Part shown: piece by piece, positions 1-6,095 of the stretch
How the letters are laid out: each line of letters starts with the position of its first letter
How positions within the stretch are numbered: the stretch's first letter is position 1
Origin: Rhodospirillaceae bacterium
GTDB lineage: Bacteria; Pseudomonadota; Alphaproteobacteria; Dongiales; Dongiaceae
DNA: 8,842 nucleotides
NCBI GenBank assembly: GCA_016794075.1
Contig: JAEUKU010000086.1
Span: 1 to 8,842, forward strand
Direction: 5' to 3'
Position numbers and translations under genes: made by a program
The notes under the pieces: generated by a model
What the model was told of the DNA's origin: nothing
The model's input: only the letters and a program-made list of their open reading frames with translations
The model's database searches: none

Positions 1-428
1 TCCTCCCAGCTCTTGCGGATGCCGATGTCGAAGCCGTCTTCGACGATGCGGCTGTCGGCGCCCATCAGGCGGGTGAGGAGGATGTTGCCGACGCGGTCAT
101 AGACGGCGTCCTCGTGCGGCACCCAGCTCTCCTGCACCAGCCGGCATTTCAGGCCGAGCTTGGCGGCGGTGGCCGCGACCATGCGGGTATGGTTCGACTG
201 CACGCCACCGATAGAGACCAGCGTGTCGGCACCGGAGGCGAGTACGTCCGGCACGATGTATTCGAGCTTGCGCAGCTTGTTGCCGCCGAAGGCGAGGCCC
301 GAATTGCAGTCGTCGCGCTTGGCCCAGATCTCGACCCCGCCGCCGGCAGCCACCGACAGCCGCGGAAGTTTCTCGATCGGAGTCGGTCCGAAGGTGAGCG
401 GATAGCGGGGGAATTTCGCGAGGTTCAT
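1..428 (-). CDS. acdS: 1-aminocyclopropane-1-carboxylate (ACC) deaminase, N-terminal part (cut by window edge)
   Basis: This encodes the first 142 residues of a PLP-dependent tryptophan-synthase-beta-fold enzyme. The family cleaves ACC, the precursor of plant ethylene, to 2-oxobutanoate and ammonia in the cytoplasm. The protein opens MNLAKFPRYPLTFGPTPIEK, a typical AcdS N-terminus. The motif CNSGLAFGGNKLRKLEY places K51 exactly where the catalytic PLP lysine sits in characterised ACC deaminases. GGVQSNHTR at 74-82 supplies the S78/N79 positions. VYDRVGNI and GFDIGIRKSWEE follow as in rhizobial AcdS. The ATG at 428-426 has a GGAG about 8 nt upstream. The C-terminal two thirds lie outside the window, including the residues (around 295 and 322) that separate ACC deaminase from D-cysteine desulfhydrase. 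The ACC assignment therefore rests on N-terminal similarity and on the divergent acdR gene. Confidence 0.93.
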   Translation of the reverse strand, partial: MNLAKFPRYPLTFGPTPIEKLPRLSVAAGGGVEIWAKRDDCNSGLAFGGNKLRKLEYIVPDVLASGADTLVSIGGVQSNHTRMVAATAAKLGLKCRLVQESWVPHEDAVYDRVGNILLTRLMGADSRIVEDGFDIGIRKSWE

Positions 429-521
429 CGATGTTGCTCCGGCGAGGGTGCGGGTCGTCTTCATCAGTAGCAGGAGCGGCGCCGGAGGTGCTTTCAAAGG
501 CGGGCTGCACTGTGAGAGGAT

Positions 522-534
522 CGATATGCTATCG
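522..534. promoter_or_regulatory. Candidate AcdR (Lrp/AsnC-type) operator, 13-bp inverted repeat
   Basis: CGATA-TGC-TATCG is a perfect inverted repeat with 5-nt arms and a 3-nt spacer. It lies in the only A/T-rich patch of the 133-bp acdS-acdR gap. Its centre (528) is 34 bp before the acdR ATG and 100 bp before the acdS ATG. Lrp/AsnC dimers typically bind short imperfect palindromes of about this size, and AcdR-type proteins control acdS from the shared region. Assigning this repeat to AcdR is an inference. I could not place convincing -35/-10 boxes beside it. Confidence 0.5.
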
Positions 535-561
535 TCCAGCGTCTGACACTTTCTCTCGGAA

Positions 562-1053
562 ATGTGCGAAATGCAGAAAGATTCTTCCACCTCGATCGGA
601 CTGGACCGGACCGACCGCAAGATCCTGAAACTGCTGCAGGCTGACGGCCGCATAGCCAATGCCGATCTGGCCAAGCGGGTGCATGTCAGCCCGGCCACCT
701 GTCACCGCCGCACCCAGCGCCTGATCGCGGAGGGCTATGTGCGGGCGGTACGCGCGGAGATCGCGCCGGCCAAGGTCGAGCGCGGCGCGCTGGTCATCGT
801 CGGCGTGGTGCTCGACCGCTCGACGCCGGAGAGCTTCGCCGCCTTCGAGGCGGCGATCCGCAAGTTCAACTTCATCCTCGATTGCCACCTGGTGGCCGGG
901 GATTTCGACTATTTCCTGAAGATCCGCGTGCGCGACATGGCCGATTTCAACAAGTTGCATGGTGAGCGGCTGATCGCGCTCCCCGGCGTGCGCCAGACCC
1001 GCACCTTCTTCGTGATGAAGGAAGTCGTCGACAACGCACCCCTCGATTTCTAG
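562..1053 (+). CDS. acdR: Lrp/AsnC-family transcriptional regulator, likely the ACC-responsive activator AcdR
   Basis: This is a 163-residue DNA-binding regulator of the feast/famine (Lrp/AsnC) family, at the usual family length. An AsnC-type helix-turn-helix covers about residues 14-62 (LDRTDRKILKLLQADGRI, then the recognition helix around VSPATCHRRTQRL). A RAM ligand-binding/oligomerisation domain covers about 75-155, with the family signature VAGDFDYFLKIRVRD at 111-125. It is divergent from acdS, the arrangement known for AcdR, which activates acdS in response to ACC. That context is the main reason for the specific name. The start is uncertain: ATG 562 has almost no spacing from a weak CGGA, and ATG 571 (MQKDSSTS) is equally possible. 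The 13-bp inverted repeat at 522-534 suggests autoregulation, which is an inference. Confidence 0.88.
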   Translation: MCEMQKDSSTSIGLDRTDRKILKLLQADGRIANADLAKRVHVSPATCHRRTQRLIAEGYVRAVRAEIAPAKVERGALVIVGVVLDRSTPESFAAFEAAIRKFNFILDCHLVAGDFDYFLKIRVRDMADFNKLHGERLIALPGVRQTRTFFVMKEVVDNAPLDF

Positions 1054-1084
1054 AGGCGCAAGAAGCGGAGAGATCGGCGGCGCC

Positions 1085-1111
1085 GGTTGCGGCACAAAGG
1101 GACACGCAACC
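1085..1111 (+). other. Possible stem (GGTTGC/GCAACC) before the DUF1203 ribosome binding site
   Basis: Arms of 6 nt at 1085-1090 and 1106-1111 are perfect complements, separated by 15 nt. The right arm ends immediately before AGGGAG (1112-1117), the ribosome binding site of the next gene. It could form a small leader hairpin or act as a spaced operator. A 6-bp match in GC-rich DNA is weak evidence, so confidence is low. Confidence 0.2.
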
Positions 1112-1124
1112 AGGGAGTCCCCGC

Positions 1125-1586
1125 ATGTCGTTCCGCGTCACCGGCCTGCCGGCCGAGTCTTTCCAGCATCTCTTCGCCCTGTCGGAGGAGGAGCTGAAGC
1201 GCCACGGCGCGCGGCGCCGTATCGCCGAGGACGGCGGCTATCCCTGCCGCATCAGCCTGACCGACGCACCGATGGGCGAGACGGTCTACCTGGTGAACTA
1301 CGAGCACCAGGAGGCCGACACGCCCTATCGCTCGCGCCACGCCGTCTATGTCCGCGCCGGCGAGACGCGCTTCGACGCGGTAAACGAGATCCCGGCGCTG
1401 CTGCGCAAGCGCCTGCTCTCGGTCCGTGCCTTCGACGCCGAGGGCATGATGCGCGTCGCCGACGTGGTGGAGGGGCCGGAGCTGGAGACGCTGATCGACC
1501 GCTTCTTCGCCGATGGCGAGGTCAGCTATCTGCATGTTCATTTCGCGCGGCCGGGCTGCTACGCGGCGCGGATCGACCGGGCCTAG
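1125..1586 (+). CDS. DUF1203 family protein of unknown function
   Basis: This is a 153-residue soluble protein with no signal peptide or membrane segment. It matches the DUF1203 pattern along its length: an N-terminal FRVTGLPAE motif; GYPCRISLTDAPMGETVYLVNYEHQ at 38-62; TPYRSRHAVYVR at 66-77; and SYLHVHFARPGCYAARI at 134-150. No catalytic function is established for the family. The conserved Cys41, His62, His72, His137 and Cys145 are visible but I assign no role to them. The ATG at 1125 is supported by AGGGAG 7 nt upstream. It begins 71 nt after acdR on the same strand and could be read through from it, but nothing links it functionally to ACC metabolism. A strong hairpin begins at the last base of its stop codon. 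Confidence 0.85.
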   Translation: MSFRVTGLPAESFQHLFALSEEELKRHGARRRIAEDGGYPCRISLTDAPMGETVYLVNYEHQEADTPYRSRHAVYVRAGETRFDAVNEIPALLRKRLLSVRAFDAEGMMRVADVVEGPELETLIDRFFADGEVSYLHVHFARPGCYAARIDRA

Positions 1587-1615
1587 CCGCCGCACAGCGC
1601 CCTTGTCGCGGCGGC
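1586..1615 (+). terminator. GC-rich hairpin at the end of the DUF1203 gene, possible U-less terminator
   Basis: GCCGCCGC (1586-1593) and GCGGCGGC (1608-1615) form a perfect 8-bp stem with a 14-nt loop. Inside the loop ACA and TGT can extend it by three pairs past one bulged base. It starts on the last base of the TAG stop codon. No T-run follows, so it is not a classical intrinsic terminator. It could slow polymerase or stabilise the 3' end. Confidence 0.4.
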
Positions 1616-1667
1616 GCGCAAGCCGCATCATCCCTCCGGTGCCGAAGGCAGCGGGCGGAGGATGCCA

Positions 1668-2105
1668 ATGCGCGCTTTGTTTCTGTCATGGCAGGCGTGG
1701 GCGCTGCTCTCGGCGGCCTTCGCGGCGCTGACCGCGATCTTCGCCAAGGTCGGCGTCGAGAACGTCAACTCCGACTTCGCCACCTTCATCCGCACCATCG
1801 TCATCCTGGCGGCGCTGGCATTGATCCTCGCGGCGACGGGGCAGTGGCAGTCGCCCGGCACGGTATCGGCGCGCACCTATGGCTTCCTCGTGCTGTCCGG
1901 CCTTGCCACCGGCGCCTCTTGGATTTGTTATTTTCGGGCGCTGAAACTGGGGGATGCCGCGCGGGTCGCGCCGATCGACAAGCTCAGCGTCGTGCTCGTG
2001 GCGCTGTTCGGCGTCGCGTTCCTGGGCGAGCGGCTGACACTGCCCAATTGGCTTGGGATTCTCCTGATTGCCGGCGGCGCGGTCCTGGTGGCGCAGCGAG
2101 CCTAG
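1668..2105 (+). CDS. EamA-type half-size transporter (small multidrug/metabolite-family membrane protein)
   Basis: This encodes a 145-residue inner-membrane protein with about five hydrophobic helices (roughly 10-28, 40-57, 72-92, 103-120 and 126-142). It corresponds to a single EamA domain of the drug/metabolite transporter superfamily. The C-terminal stretch GERLTLPNWLGILLIAGGAVLV and the AARVAPIDKLSVVLVAL segment are characteristic of the small COG2510-type members. Most EamA proteins have two such domains in about 300 residues, so this one presumably works as a dimer. The substrate cannot be predicted. I prefer ATG 1668 over the in-frame ATG 1662: GGAGG at 1657-1661 abuts 1662 directly but is well spaced (6 nt) from 1668. 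It converges with the DUF1127 gene 42 bp away. Confidence 0.85.
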   Translation: MRALFLSWQAWALLSAAFAALTAIFAKVGVENVNSDFATFIRTIVILAALALILAATGQWQSPGTVSARTYGFLVLSGLATGASWICYFRALKLGDAARVAPIDKLSVVLVALFGVAFLGERLTLPNWLGILLIAGGAVLVAQRA

Positions 2106-2133
2106 CCCTGAGCTAAGCCGGATATTGGCCCCG

Positions 2134-2160
2134 CTGGCGAGGAGTCCTCACTCGCGCCAG
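2134..2160. terminator. Hairpin in the convergent junction, possible bidirectional terminator
   Basis: CTGGCG (2134-2139) pairs with CGCCAG (2155-2160). Inside, GAGT (2142-2145) pairs with ACTC (2150-2153) around a 4-nt loop, with a small internal bulge. This gives about ten base pairs. It lies between the EamA gene end (2105) and the DUF1127 gene, and spans the DUF1127 stop codon (2150-2148). Neither side has a T-run, so a role in ending both transcripts is only plausible. Confidence 0.35.
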
Positions 2161-2357
2161 AAACCCTTCCGCGCCTCGCGCTCGATATCGGCGCGGGACA
2201 GGCCGATGTCTTTCAGCACATGGTCGCTCACGGCATGAAGGTGACGCCGCTGGCGCTGGCGCGTCAGCCAGCGCAGCGCCAGGTCGCGGGCGGCGCGCGG
2301 CCAGCAGGCGAGCCTGCGCGCCAACGCGCCGGGAAGCCGTTCCGCGCCGCTGGTCAT
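2148..2357 (-). CDS. DUF1127 small protein, possible RNA-binding regulator
   Basis: This encodes a 69-residue, strongly basic protein. The C-terminal half carries the DUF1127 signature: RQRQRRHLHAVSDHVLKDIG, then LSRADIEREARKGFWRE. The N-terminal half is an arginine/alanine-rich amphipathic stretch (PGALARRLACWPRAARDLAL). DUF1127 proteins are abundant small proteins of alpha- and gammaproteobacteria. At least one, CcaF1 of Rhodobacter sphaeroides, has been reported to bind RNA and affect its maturation and turnover. Whether this one does so is inference. The ATG (2357-2355) shares its first base with the last base of the GNAT stop codon (TGATG), and no Shine-Dalgarno is visible. Translation therefore probably depends on ribosomes finishing the acetyltransferase. 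Confidence 0.85.
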   Translation of the reverse strand: MTSGAERLPGALARRLACWPRAARDLALRWLTRQRQRRHLHAVSDHVLKDIGLSRADIEREARKGFWRE

Positions 2358-2875
2358 CACAGGTCGCGCTCGAAGAAGACCAGCCAGGCAGCGAGCTCCG
2401 GCGGCACGTCGTAATAGGGAGCGACGCGGCCGAAGCCGAGCGATTCGTAGAGCCCGATCGCCGCGTCCTGGCGCCACGAGGTGTCGAGGCGCATGCGGCG
2501 ATAGCCGGCCAGCCGCGCCTCGCAAATGACCTGCTCGGCCAGCGCCCGGCCGATGCCGTGGCCGCGCTGCGCCTCCGGCACGAACATCCGCTTCATTTCG
2601 CAGACGCCGTCGCCCAGATCCCGCCCAAGATCCCGCAGGGCGACGCAGCCGGCTGCCTGTCCGCCGCGATAGGCGATCAGCAGCCGCCCGTGCGGCGGCG
2701 CATATTTGGCGGGCAGGCCGGCGAGCTCCGCCTCGAAGGCGGCGGTGTCGAAATAGCGGTCGATCAGCGCCGCATCCTCGGCATGGCGGGCGCGATGCCA
2801 GGCGACGAAGCCGCGCAGCAGCGTGCGCACGTCGTCGAGCTGGGTGCGGCTCGTCGCCTGGAAGATACTGATCAT
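2357..2875 (-). CDS. GNAT-family N-acetyltransferase
   Basis: This encodes a 172-residue cytoplasmic GNAT enzyme that would transfer an acyl group from acetyl-CoA to an amine. The substrate cannot be told from sequence. Motif A is clear at about 91-121: VCEMKRMFVP is the central beta strand, followed by the pyrophosphate-binding loop QRGHGIGRAL at 103-112. Motif B, AIGLYESLGFGRVAPYY, is at 139-155. The length is normal for a single-domain GNAT. I chose ATG 2875. An in-frame TTG at 2938 would add 21 residues, but these would cross a strong hairpin and do not look like GNAT sequence. The ribosome binding site is weak (GGGAAG, 7 nt upstream). It is 75 nt after the DUF4242 stop on the same strand and overlaps DUF1127 by one base. 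Confidence 0.9.
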   Translation of the reverse strand: MISIFQATSRTQLDDVRTLLRGFVAWHRARHAEDAALIDRYFDTAAFEAELAGLPAKYAPPHGRLLIAYRGGQAAGCVALRDLGRDLGDGVCEMKRMFVPEAQRGHGIGRALAEQVICEARLAGYRRMRLDTSWRQDAAIGLYESLGFGRVAPYYDVPPELAAWLVFFERDL

Positions 2876-2892
2876 CGGCCGGCTTCCCGGAT

Positions 2893-2918
2893 GCGGCGGG
2901 CGTGCTGCATCCCGCCGC
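2893..2918 (-). terminator. Strong 8-bp GC hairpin between the DUF4242 and GNAT genes
   Basis: GCGGCGGG (2893-2900) and CCCGCCGC (2911-2918) form a perfect all-G/C 8-bp stem with a 10-nt loop. In the direction of transcription it begins 33 nt after the DUF4242 start of stop codon and ends 18 nt before the GNAT start. No T-run follows on the minus strand. It could be a weak terminator, an intercistronic mRNA-stability or processing element, or a structure limiting GNAT translation. The hairpin is plain in the sequence, but its role is inference. Confidence 0.45.
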
Positions 2919-2950
2919 TGCAATTTGATTCGTCGCAAGGGCGCACCCGG

Positions 2951-3226
2951 TCAACGGTAGAAATAGGGGTCGAGGACGCGGACCTCGGTGATCTTGTTCA
3001 CCGGCATGTTGGTCTTCGCCGCCACGCGCCGGATCGCCTCCGGGCTCGGGCCGTCATAGATGCAGAAGCTCTTCCTGTTGCCCTCGGTGCTGACATAGGA
3101 ATGCACCCAGGTGACGCCGTCATGTAGGTAAGTGTCGACCATCGCCCGGCAGGCCTTGGCGCCATCGGCATTGACCGGAATATGGAGGCCGTCGGCGAAA
3201 TCCCGTTCGACAAGATAGCGTGGCAT
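2951..3226 (-). CDS. DUF4242 (SCO4226-like) small protein
   Basis: This encodes a 91-residue soluble protein matching the DUF4242 family. It has the N-terminal strand PRYLVERDF, the central TWVHSYVSTEGNRKSFCIYDGPSPEAI at about 39-65, and a C-terminal NKITEVRVLDPYFY strand. The fold is ferredoxin-like. The best-studied relative, Streptomyces SCO4226, binds nickel as a dimer; most members have no proven function. Cys26, His36, His42 and Cys55 are present, but I cannot say whether they bind a metal. The ATG at 3226-3224 has a good Shine-Dalgarno (AGGGAG, about 7 nt upstream). It lies 85 nt after the LuxR-type regulator gene on the same strand, so it is the most obvious candidate target or operon partner of that regulator. 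Confidence 0.85.
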   Translation of the reverse strand: MPRYLVERDFADGLHIPVNADGAKACRAMVDTYLHDGVTWVHSYVSTEGNRKSFCIYDGPSPEAIRRVAAKTNMPVNKITEVRVLDPYFYR

Positions 3227-3246
3227 CCTCGTGCTCCCTTTGCGCG

Positions 3247-3265
3247 CGCCGGAACGGCTCCGGCG
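3247..3265 (-). terminator. 7-bp GC hairpin between the LAL regulator and DUF4242 genes
   Basis: CGCCGGA (3247-3253) and TCCGGCG (3259-3265) are perfect complements around a 5-nt loop. The hairpin lies 46 nt beyond the regulator's stop codon and 20 nt before the DUF4242 ATG, just before its AGGGAG ribosome binding site. No T-run follows. It could partly terminate readthrough, shape access to the ribosome binding site, or mark an mRNA cleavage boundary. Confidence 0.35.
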
Positions 3266-3311
3266 GCCGCAAACTAGCCACGCCGCCCGGCGACCGCATC
3301 GGGACTTCTCC

Positions 3312-5948
3312 CTATTTTTCCGCCCCGAGTACCGCCCCTGTCCGCGCCCCCGCCAAGCCGAGGCGCATCGCCGCCGCCGCGGCTTCGCCGCGCGAGCGCA
3401 CCGCAAGCTTGCCGAGGATGGCGGAGACGTGGTGCCCGACCGTCTTCTCGGACACGAAAAGCCGCCGGGCGATCTCGGCGTTGCGGCGGCCCTCGACCAG
3501 CAGCGCCAGCACCTTCAGCTCGCTGGTCGTAAGACCCTGCGGGTTGCGCCGGGTACGCTCCTGCGCGCCGCGGGCGACGCCGCGCACGCCGCTGGCGCGC
3601 AGCCGTCGCCGGGCGACGAAGGCCAGGGCCGCCGCGCCCAGGCGCTCGCAGATCTCCAGCGCGCGGCGCAGGGCGGCCTCGTCGCCGCCGAGCAGCGCCA
3701 GCGCCTCGGCATAGGGCGCGCCGATCGCCGCCCAGGCCGCCGCCGCCCCGCGCCAATCGCCGGCGATCTCGCGCGCGAAGGGAGGCGCGGCGCCTGCGTC
3801 ATCGCCTTCGGCGCCGCAGCGCACCAGCCAGACGCGGATATCGCCGATTATCCAGGCATCCGGCTGCTGTGGCGCCAGCGCATCGGCAATGCGCAAATCG
3901 GCAAGCGCGGTTTCCGGCCGGCCGCGCAGCCACGCGGCCTCGGCCCTGGCGCAGGCGACGGGGCCGATGCGCTGCAGCTCGCCCGTCGGCAGCGCCAGCG
4001 CCCAGGCCTCGTCCAGCAATTGGTCGATGCCGGGATCGCCGCGCCGCGCGCGCACCAGGGCCAATGTCACCAGGGAGGGGATTCTGCTGATCGCCGCCGC
4101 GCGCGAATGGCGAAGAATGCTATCCGCATCCGCCGCCGCCGCGGTCCAGTCGCCGCATTGCAGATGGTGCTGGGCGCGGAAGGCGGTCATGTAGCGGCGC
4201 CAGGAATCGAGATCGTGCGCCTCGGAATAGGCGATGCCCTCGGCCAGGTGCCGCGCCGCGCGCTCCAGCTGGTAGTGCCGCACCGCGGTGCTGGCGAGAT
4301 TGGTGTAGGCGCGCGCCGCGTGCTCCTCCAGCCCGTGCTCCAGCGCCAGGCGCAGGCTGCGCTCCAGATCGGCGCGCCCGCCGCCATCGGCCTCGTCCAG
4401 GCGCACCGAGCCGACATTGTTGAGGGCGTGGCTCAGGATCTCGATCTCGCCCAGGCGTTCGGCGAGCGCGATGGCCCTGCCGCCCCAATCGAGCGCCGCC
4501 TGGGCGTCGCCGGCCAGCATATAAAGCTGGGCGCAATTGCTGTAGGCCATGGCGAGTTCACGCCCCGGCGGCAAGGCGGAGAGGCAGGCGATGGCCGCGC
4601 GGGCATAATCGTCGCTCGCGGCCTTGTTGCCGTCGAACCAGCTGAGGCGCGAGAGCCAGCGCAAATTGTCGCCCTCTTTCAGCGCGTCGCCGGCGGCGCG
4701 GCGCAGCGCCAGCGCCTCCTTGCGCGCGGCGATCGCCTCGGCGATCTGCTCGGTCAAGTAGCATTCGTAAGCGAGCCCTTCGAACAGCGCCGCGCGCTCG
4801 GCCGCGGGCAGTGCATCCGCGTGGCGCAGGGCGGTGGCAAAATGTGCCGCCGCCTCGCGATGCGAGCGCAAGGCGATGGCGCGCGCCGCCGCCGCCGGGG
4901 CGAATTCGAGCACCGCCGCGCTGTCGCCGGCGAGATCGGCGTGGTGCACCAGACGGGTCGCCGGGATGCCGCCGTGTCGGCGCAAGGCGGCGAGGATGCG
5001 CGCGTGCAGGGCCCGGCCCTGCGGCGCCGGCACCTGCTCGTCCGCCGCGCGGCGCGCCAGTTCATGGCGGAAGGCGAGCGATCCGTCCTCATGCATCACC
5101 ATGCCGATGGCGAGGCATTCCTGGATCGCGTCTGGCGGGCACGGCGTCACCGCGGCGAGCAGCCAGCCTTCGATGCGGCCCGGCACCAGAGCCGCGAGAT
5201 CGACGATGGCGCGCGCCGCCTCCGAAAGCCGCGCCATGCGCGCGATGACCGCGTCGCGCACCGTCGGCGGCACGTCGTCTTCCGCCGCCGCCAGCGCCTC
5301 GGTCACGAAGAACGGATTGCCGCCGGTGATCTCGTGCAGGCGCGCCGCGTCACCGGCCGCCCGCCCCGCCGCCGCGTCGACCAGGCTCGCGACGGCCGCC
5401 GCGCTCAACGGTTCCAGCGGCACGCGGCGCACCAGGGTCGCGGGCAGATCGCCCACCACCGAACAAAGCGGATGGCGCGGATTCACCTCGTCGTCGCGAT
5501 AGGAGATGACCAGCAGGATGCCGAGGCGCTCCAGCCGGCGGCCGAGGAACTTGATCAGGTCCAAGGTCGCCTCGTCGGCCCAATGGGCGTCCTCGATGAT
5601 GGCGACGGTCGGCCGGGCGCCGCGCGCCAGGGCCTCGATCGCCGCGTTGAAGACCACGTCGCGCCGCTCGGCATCGGCGATCAGCGCCGGCAGATCGCCG
5701 CCGATCTGGCGGGCGATGTCGTAGAGCGGCGCCAGCGGGTGCGGCGTGAACAGCGCCTCGCAGCTGCCCCACAGCACGCGGGGGCGCTGCGCCGCAGACT
5801 CCAGCCGCCGGGCGAATTCCCGCAGCAGCGAGGTCTTGCCGATGCCGGCCTCTCCGGTCACCAGCGCGATGCGACCCAGCCCCGCGGCCGCATCGGCGCG
5901 GCAGGCATCGAGCGCGTCGAGAAACCTCTCCCGCTCCAGCAGGGCCAT
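3312..5948 (-). CDS. Large ATP-binding LuxR-family (LAL/MalT-like) transcriptional regulator
   Basis: This encodes an 878-residue cytoplasmic STAND-type regulator. Near the N-terminus is a P-loop ATPase: Walker A GEAGIGKTS at 32-40 and Walker B VAIIEDAHWAD at 115-125 with D120. A sensor-like LLVISYRDDE is at 145-154, followed by the ITGGNPFFVTEAL motif common in this family. The middle 500 residues are alanine-rich helical repeats resembling TPRs (for example AYSNCAQLYMLAGDAQAALDW), the usual ligand- or protein-sensing part. A LuxR-type helix-turn-helix ends the protein at about 805-862 (LTTSELKVLALLVEGRRNAEIA, then SEKTVGHHVSAILGKL). All key residues appear intact. The inducer is unknown. 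The start is uncertain: ATG 5948 has GGAGG 13 nt upstream, while GTG 5957, in frame, has it 4 nt upstream; TTG 5972 is less likely. DUF4242 follows on the same strand. Confidence 0.92.
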   Translation of the reverse strand: MALLERERFLDALDACRADAAAGLGRIALVTGEAGIGKTSLLREFARRLESAAQRPRVLWGSCEALFTPHPLAPLYDIARQIGGDLPALIADAERRDVVFNAAIEALARGARPTVAIIEDAHWADEATLDLIKFLGRRLERLGILLVISYRDDEVNPRHPLCSVVGDLPATLVRRVPLEPLSAAAVASLVDAAAGRAAGDAARLHEITGGNPFFVTEALAAAEDDVPPTVRDAVIARMARLSEAARAIVDLAALVPGRIEGWLLAAVTPCPPDAIQECLAIGMVMHEDGSLAFRHELARRAADEQVPAPQGRALHARILAALRRHGGIPATRLVHHADLAGDSAAVLEFAPAAAARAIALRSHREAAAHFATALRHADALPAAERAALFEGLAYECYLTEQIAEAIAARKEALALRRAAGDALKEGDNLRWLSRLSWFDGNKAASDDYARAAIACLSALPPGRELAMAYSNCAQLYMLAGDAQAALDWGGRAIALAERLGEIEILSHALNNVGSVRLDEADGGGRADLERSLRLALEHGLEEHAARAYTNLASTAVRHYQLERAARHLAEGIAYSEAHDLDSWRRYMTAFRAQHHLQCGDWTAAAADADSILRHSRAAAISRIPSLVTLALVRARRGDPGIDQLLDEAWALALPTGELQRIGPVACARAEAAWLRGRPETALADLRIADALAPQQPDAWIIGDIRVWLVRCGAEGDDAGAAPPFAREIAGDWRGAAAAWAAIGAPYAEALALLGGDEAALRRALEICERLGAAALAFVARRRLRASGVRGVARGAQERTRRNPQGLTTSELKVLALLVEGRRNAEIARRLFVSEKTVGHHVSAILGKLAVRSRGEAAAAAMRLGLAGARTGAVLGAEK

Positions 5949-6012
5949 CGCAGGCACCGCTCCTCCGGTCAAAGGAAACCTGTCCGGCGCGGCGTGCCGC
6001 AGATTGAAATAT

Positions 6013-6026
6013 CGCCGCGCGCGGCG
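6013..6026. repeat. 14-bp perfect GC palindrome in the leader of the LAL regulator gene
   Basis: CGCCGCGCGCGGCG is a perfect palindrome 65 bp before the regulator's ATG. It could be a binding site for a dimeric regulator, possibly the LAL protein itself, or a chance product of the high G+C. There is no second copy in the window that would support a regulon. Confidence 0.25.
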
Positions 6027-6077
6027 CTCCTCTTAGCAGAGATCGGCCGAGGCGGAAACCACATAAATTGCGTCAAA

Positions 6078-6095
6078 CTGTGGGGAATGCCACAG
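6078..6095 (-). terminator. Hairpin after the diguanylate cyclase gene, possible weak terminator
   Basis: On the minus strand CTGTGG, a 6-nt loop and CCACAG form a perfect 6-bp stem that begins 30 nt after the cyclase stop codon. TTTGACG and then the A/T-rich CAATTTAT follow, giving only a short T-run. It is the most terminator-like of the gene-end hairpins here and would separate the cyclase from the LAL regulator. The same stretch contains a TTGACG that could be a -35 box for the regulator, but I found no matching -10. Confidence 0.4.

Noticed and set aside
511..527. TGTGA in the acdS-acdR gap as a possible CRP half-site
   Set aside because: No TCACA partner occurs at the required 6-nt spacing.
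529..1095. A 188-codon minus-strand open frame over acdR
   Set aside because: The plus strand encodes a full Lrp-family protein here. The minus frame has no family resemblance.
2876..2938. TTG start at 2938 for the GNAT gene
   Set aside because: It would translate through the 2893-2918 hairpin and has no good ribosome binding site. ATG 2875 fits the family length.
6071..6076. TTGACG on the minus strand as a -35 box for the LAL regulator
   Set aside because: No acceptable -10 hexamer is found 16-18 nt downstream, so I did not annotate a promoter.
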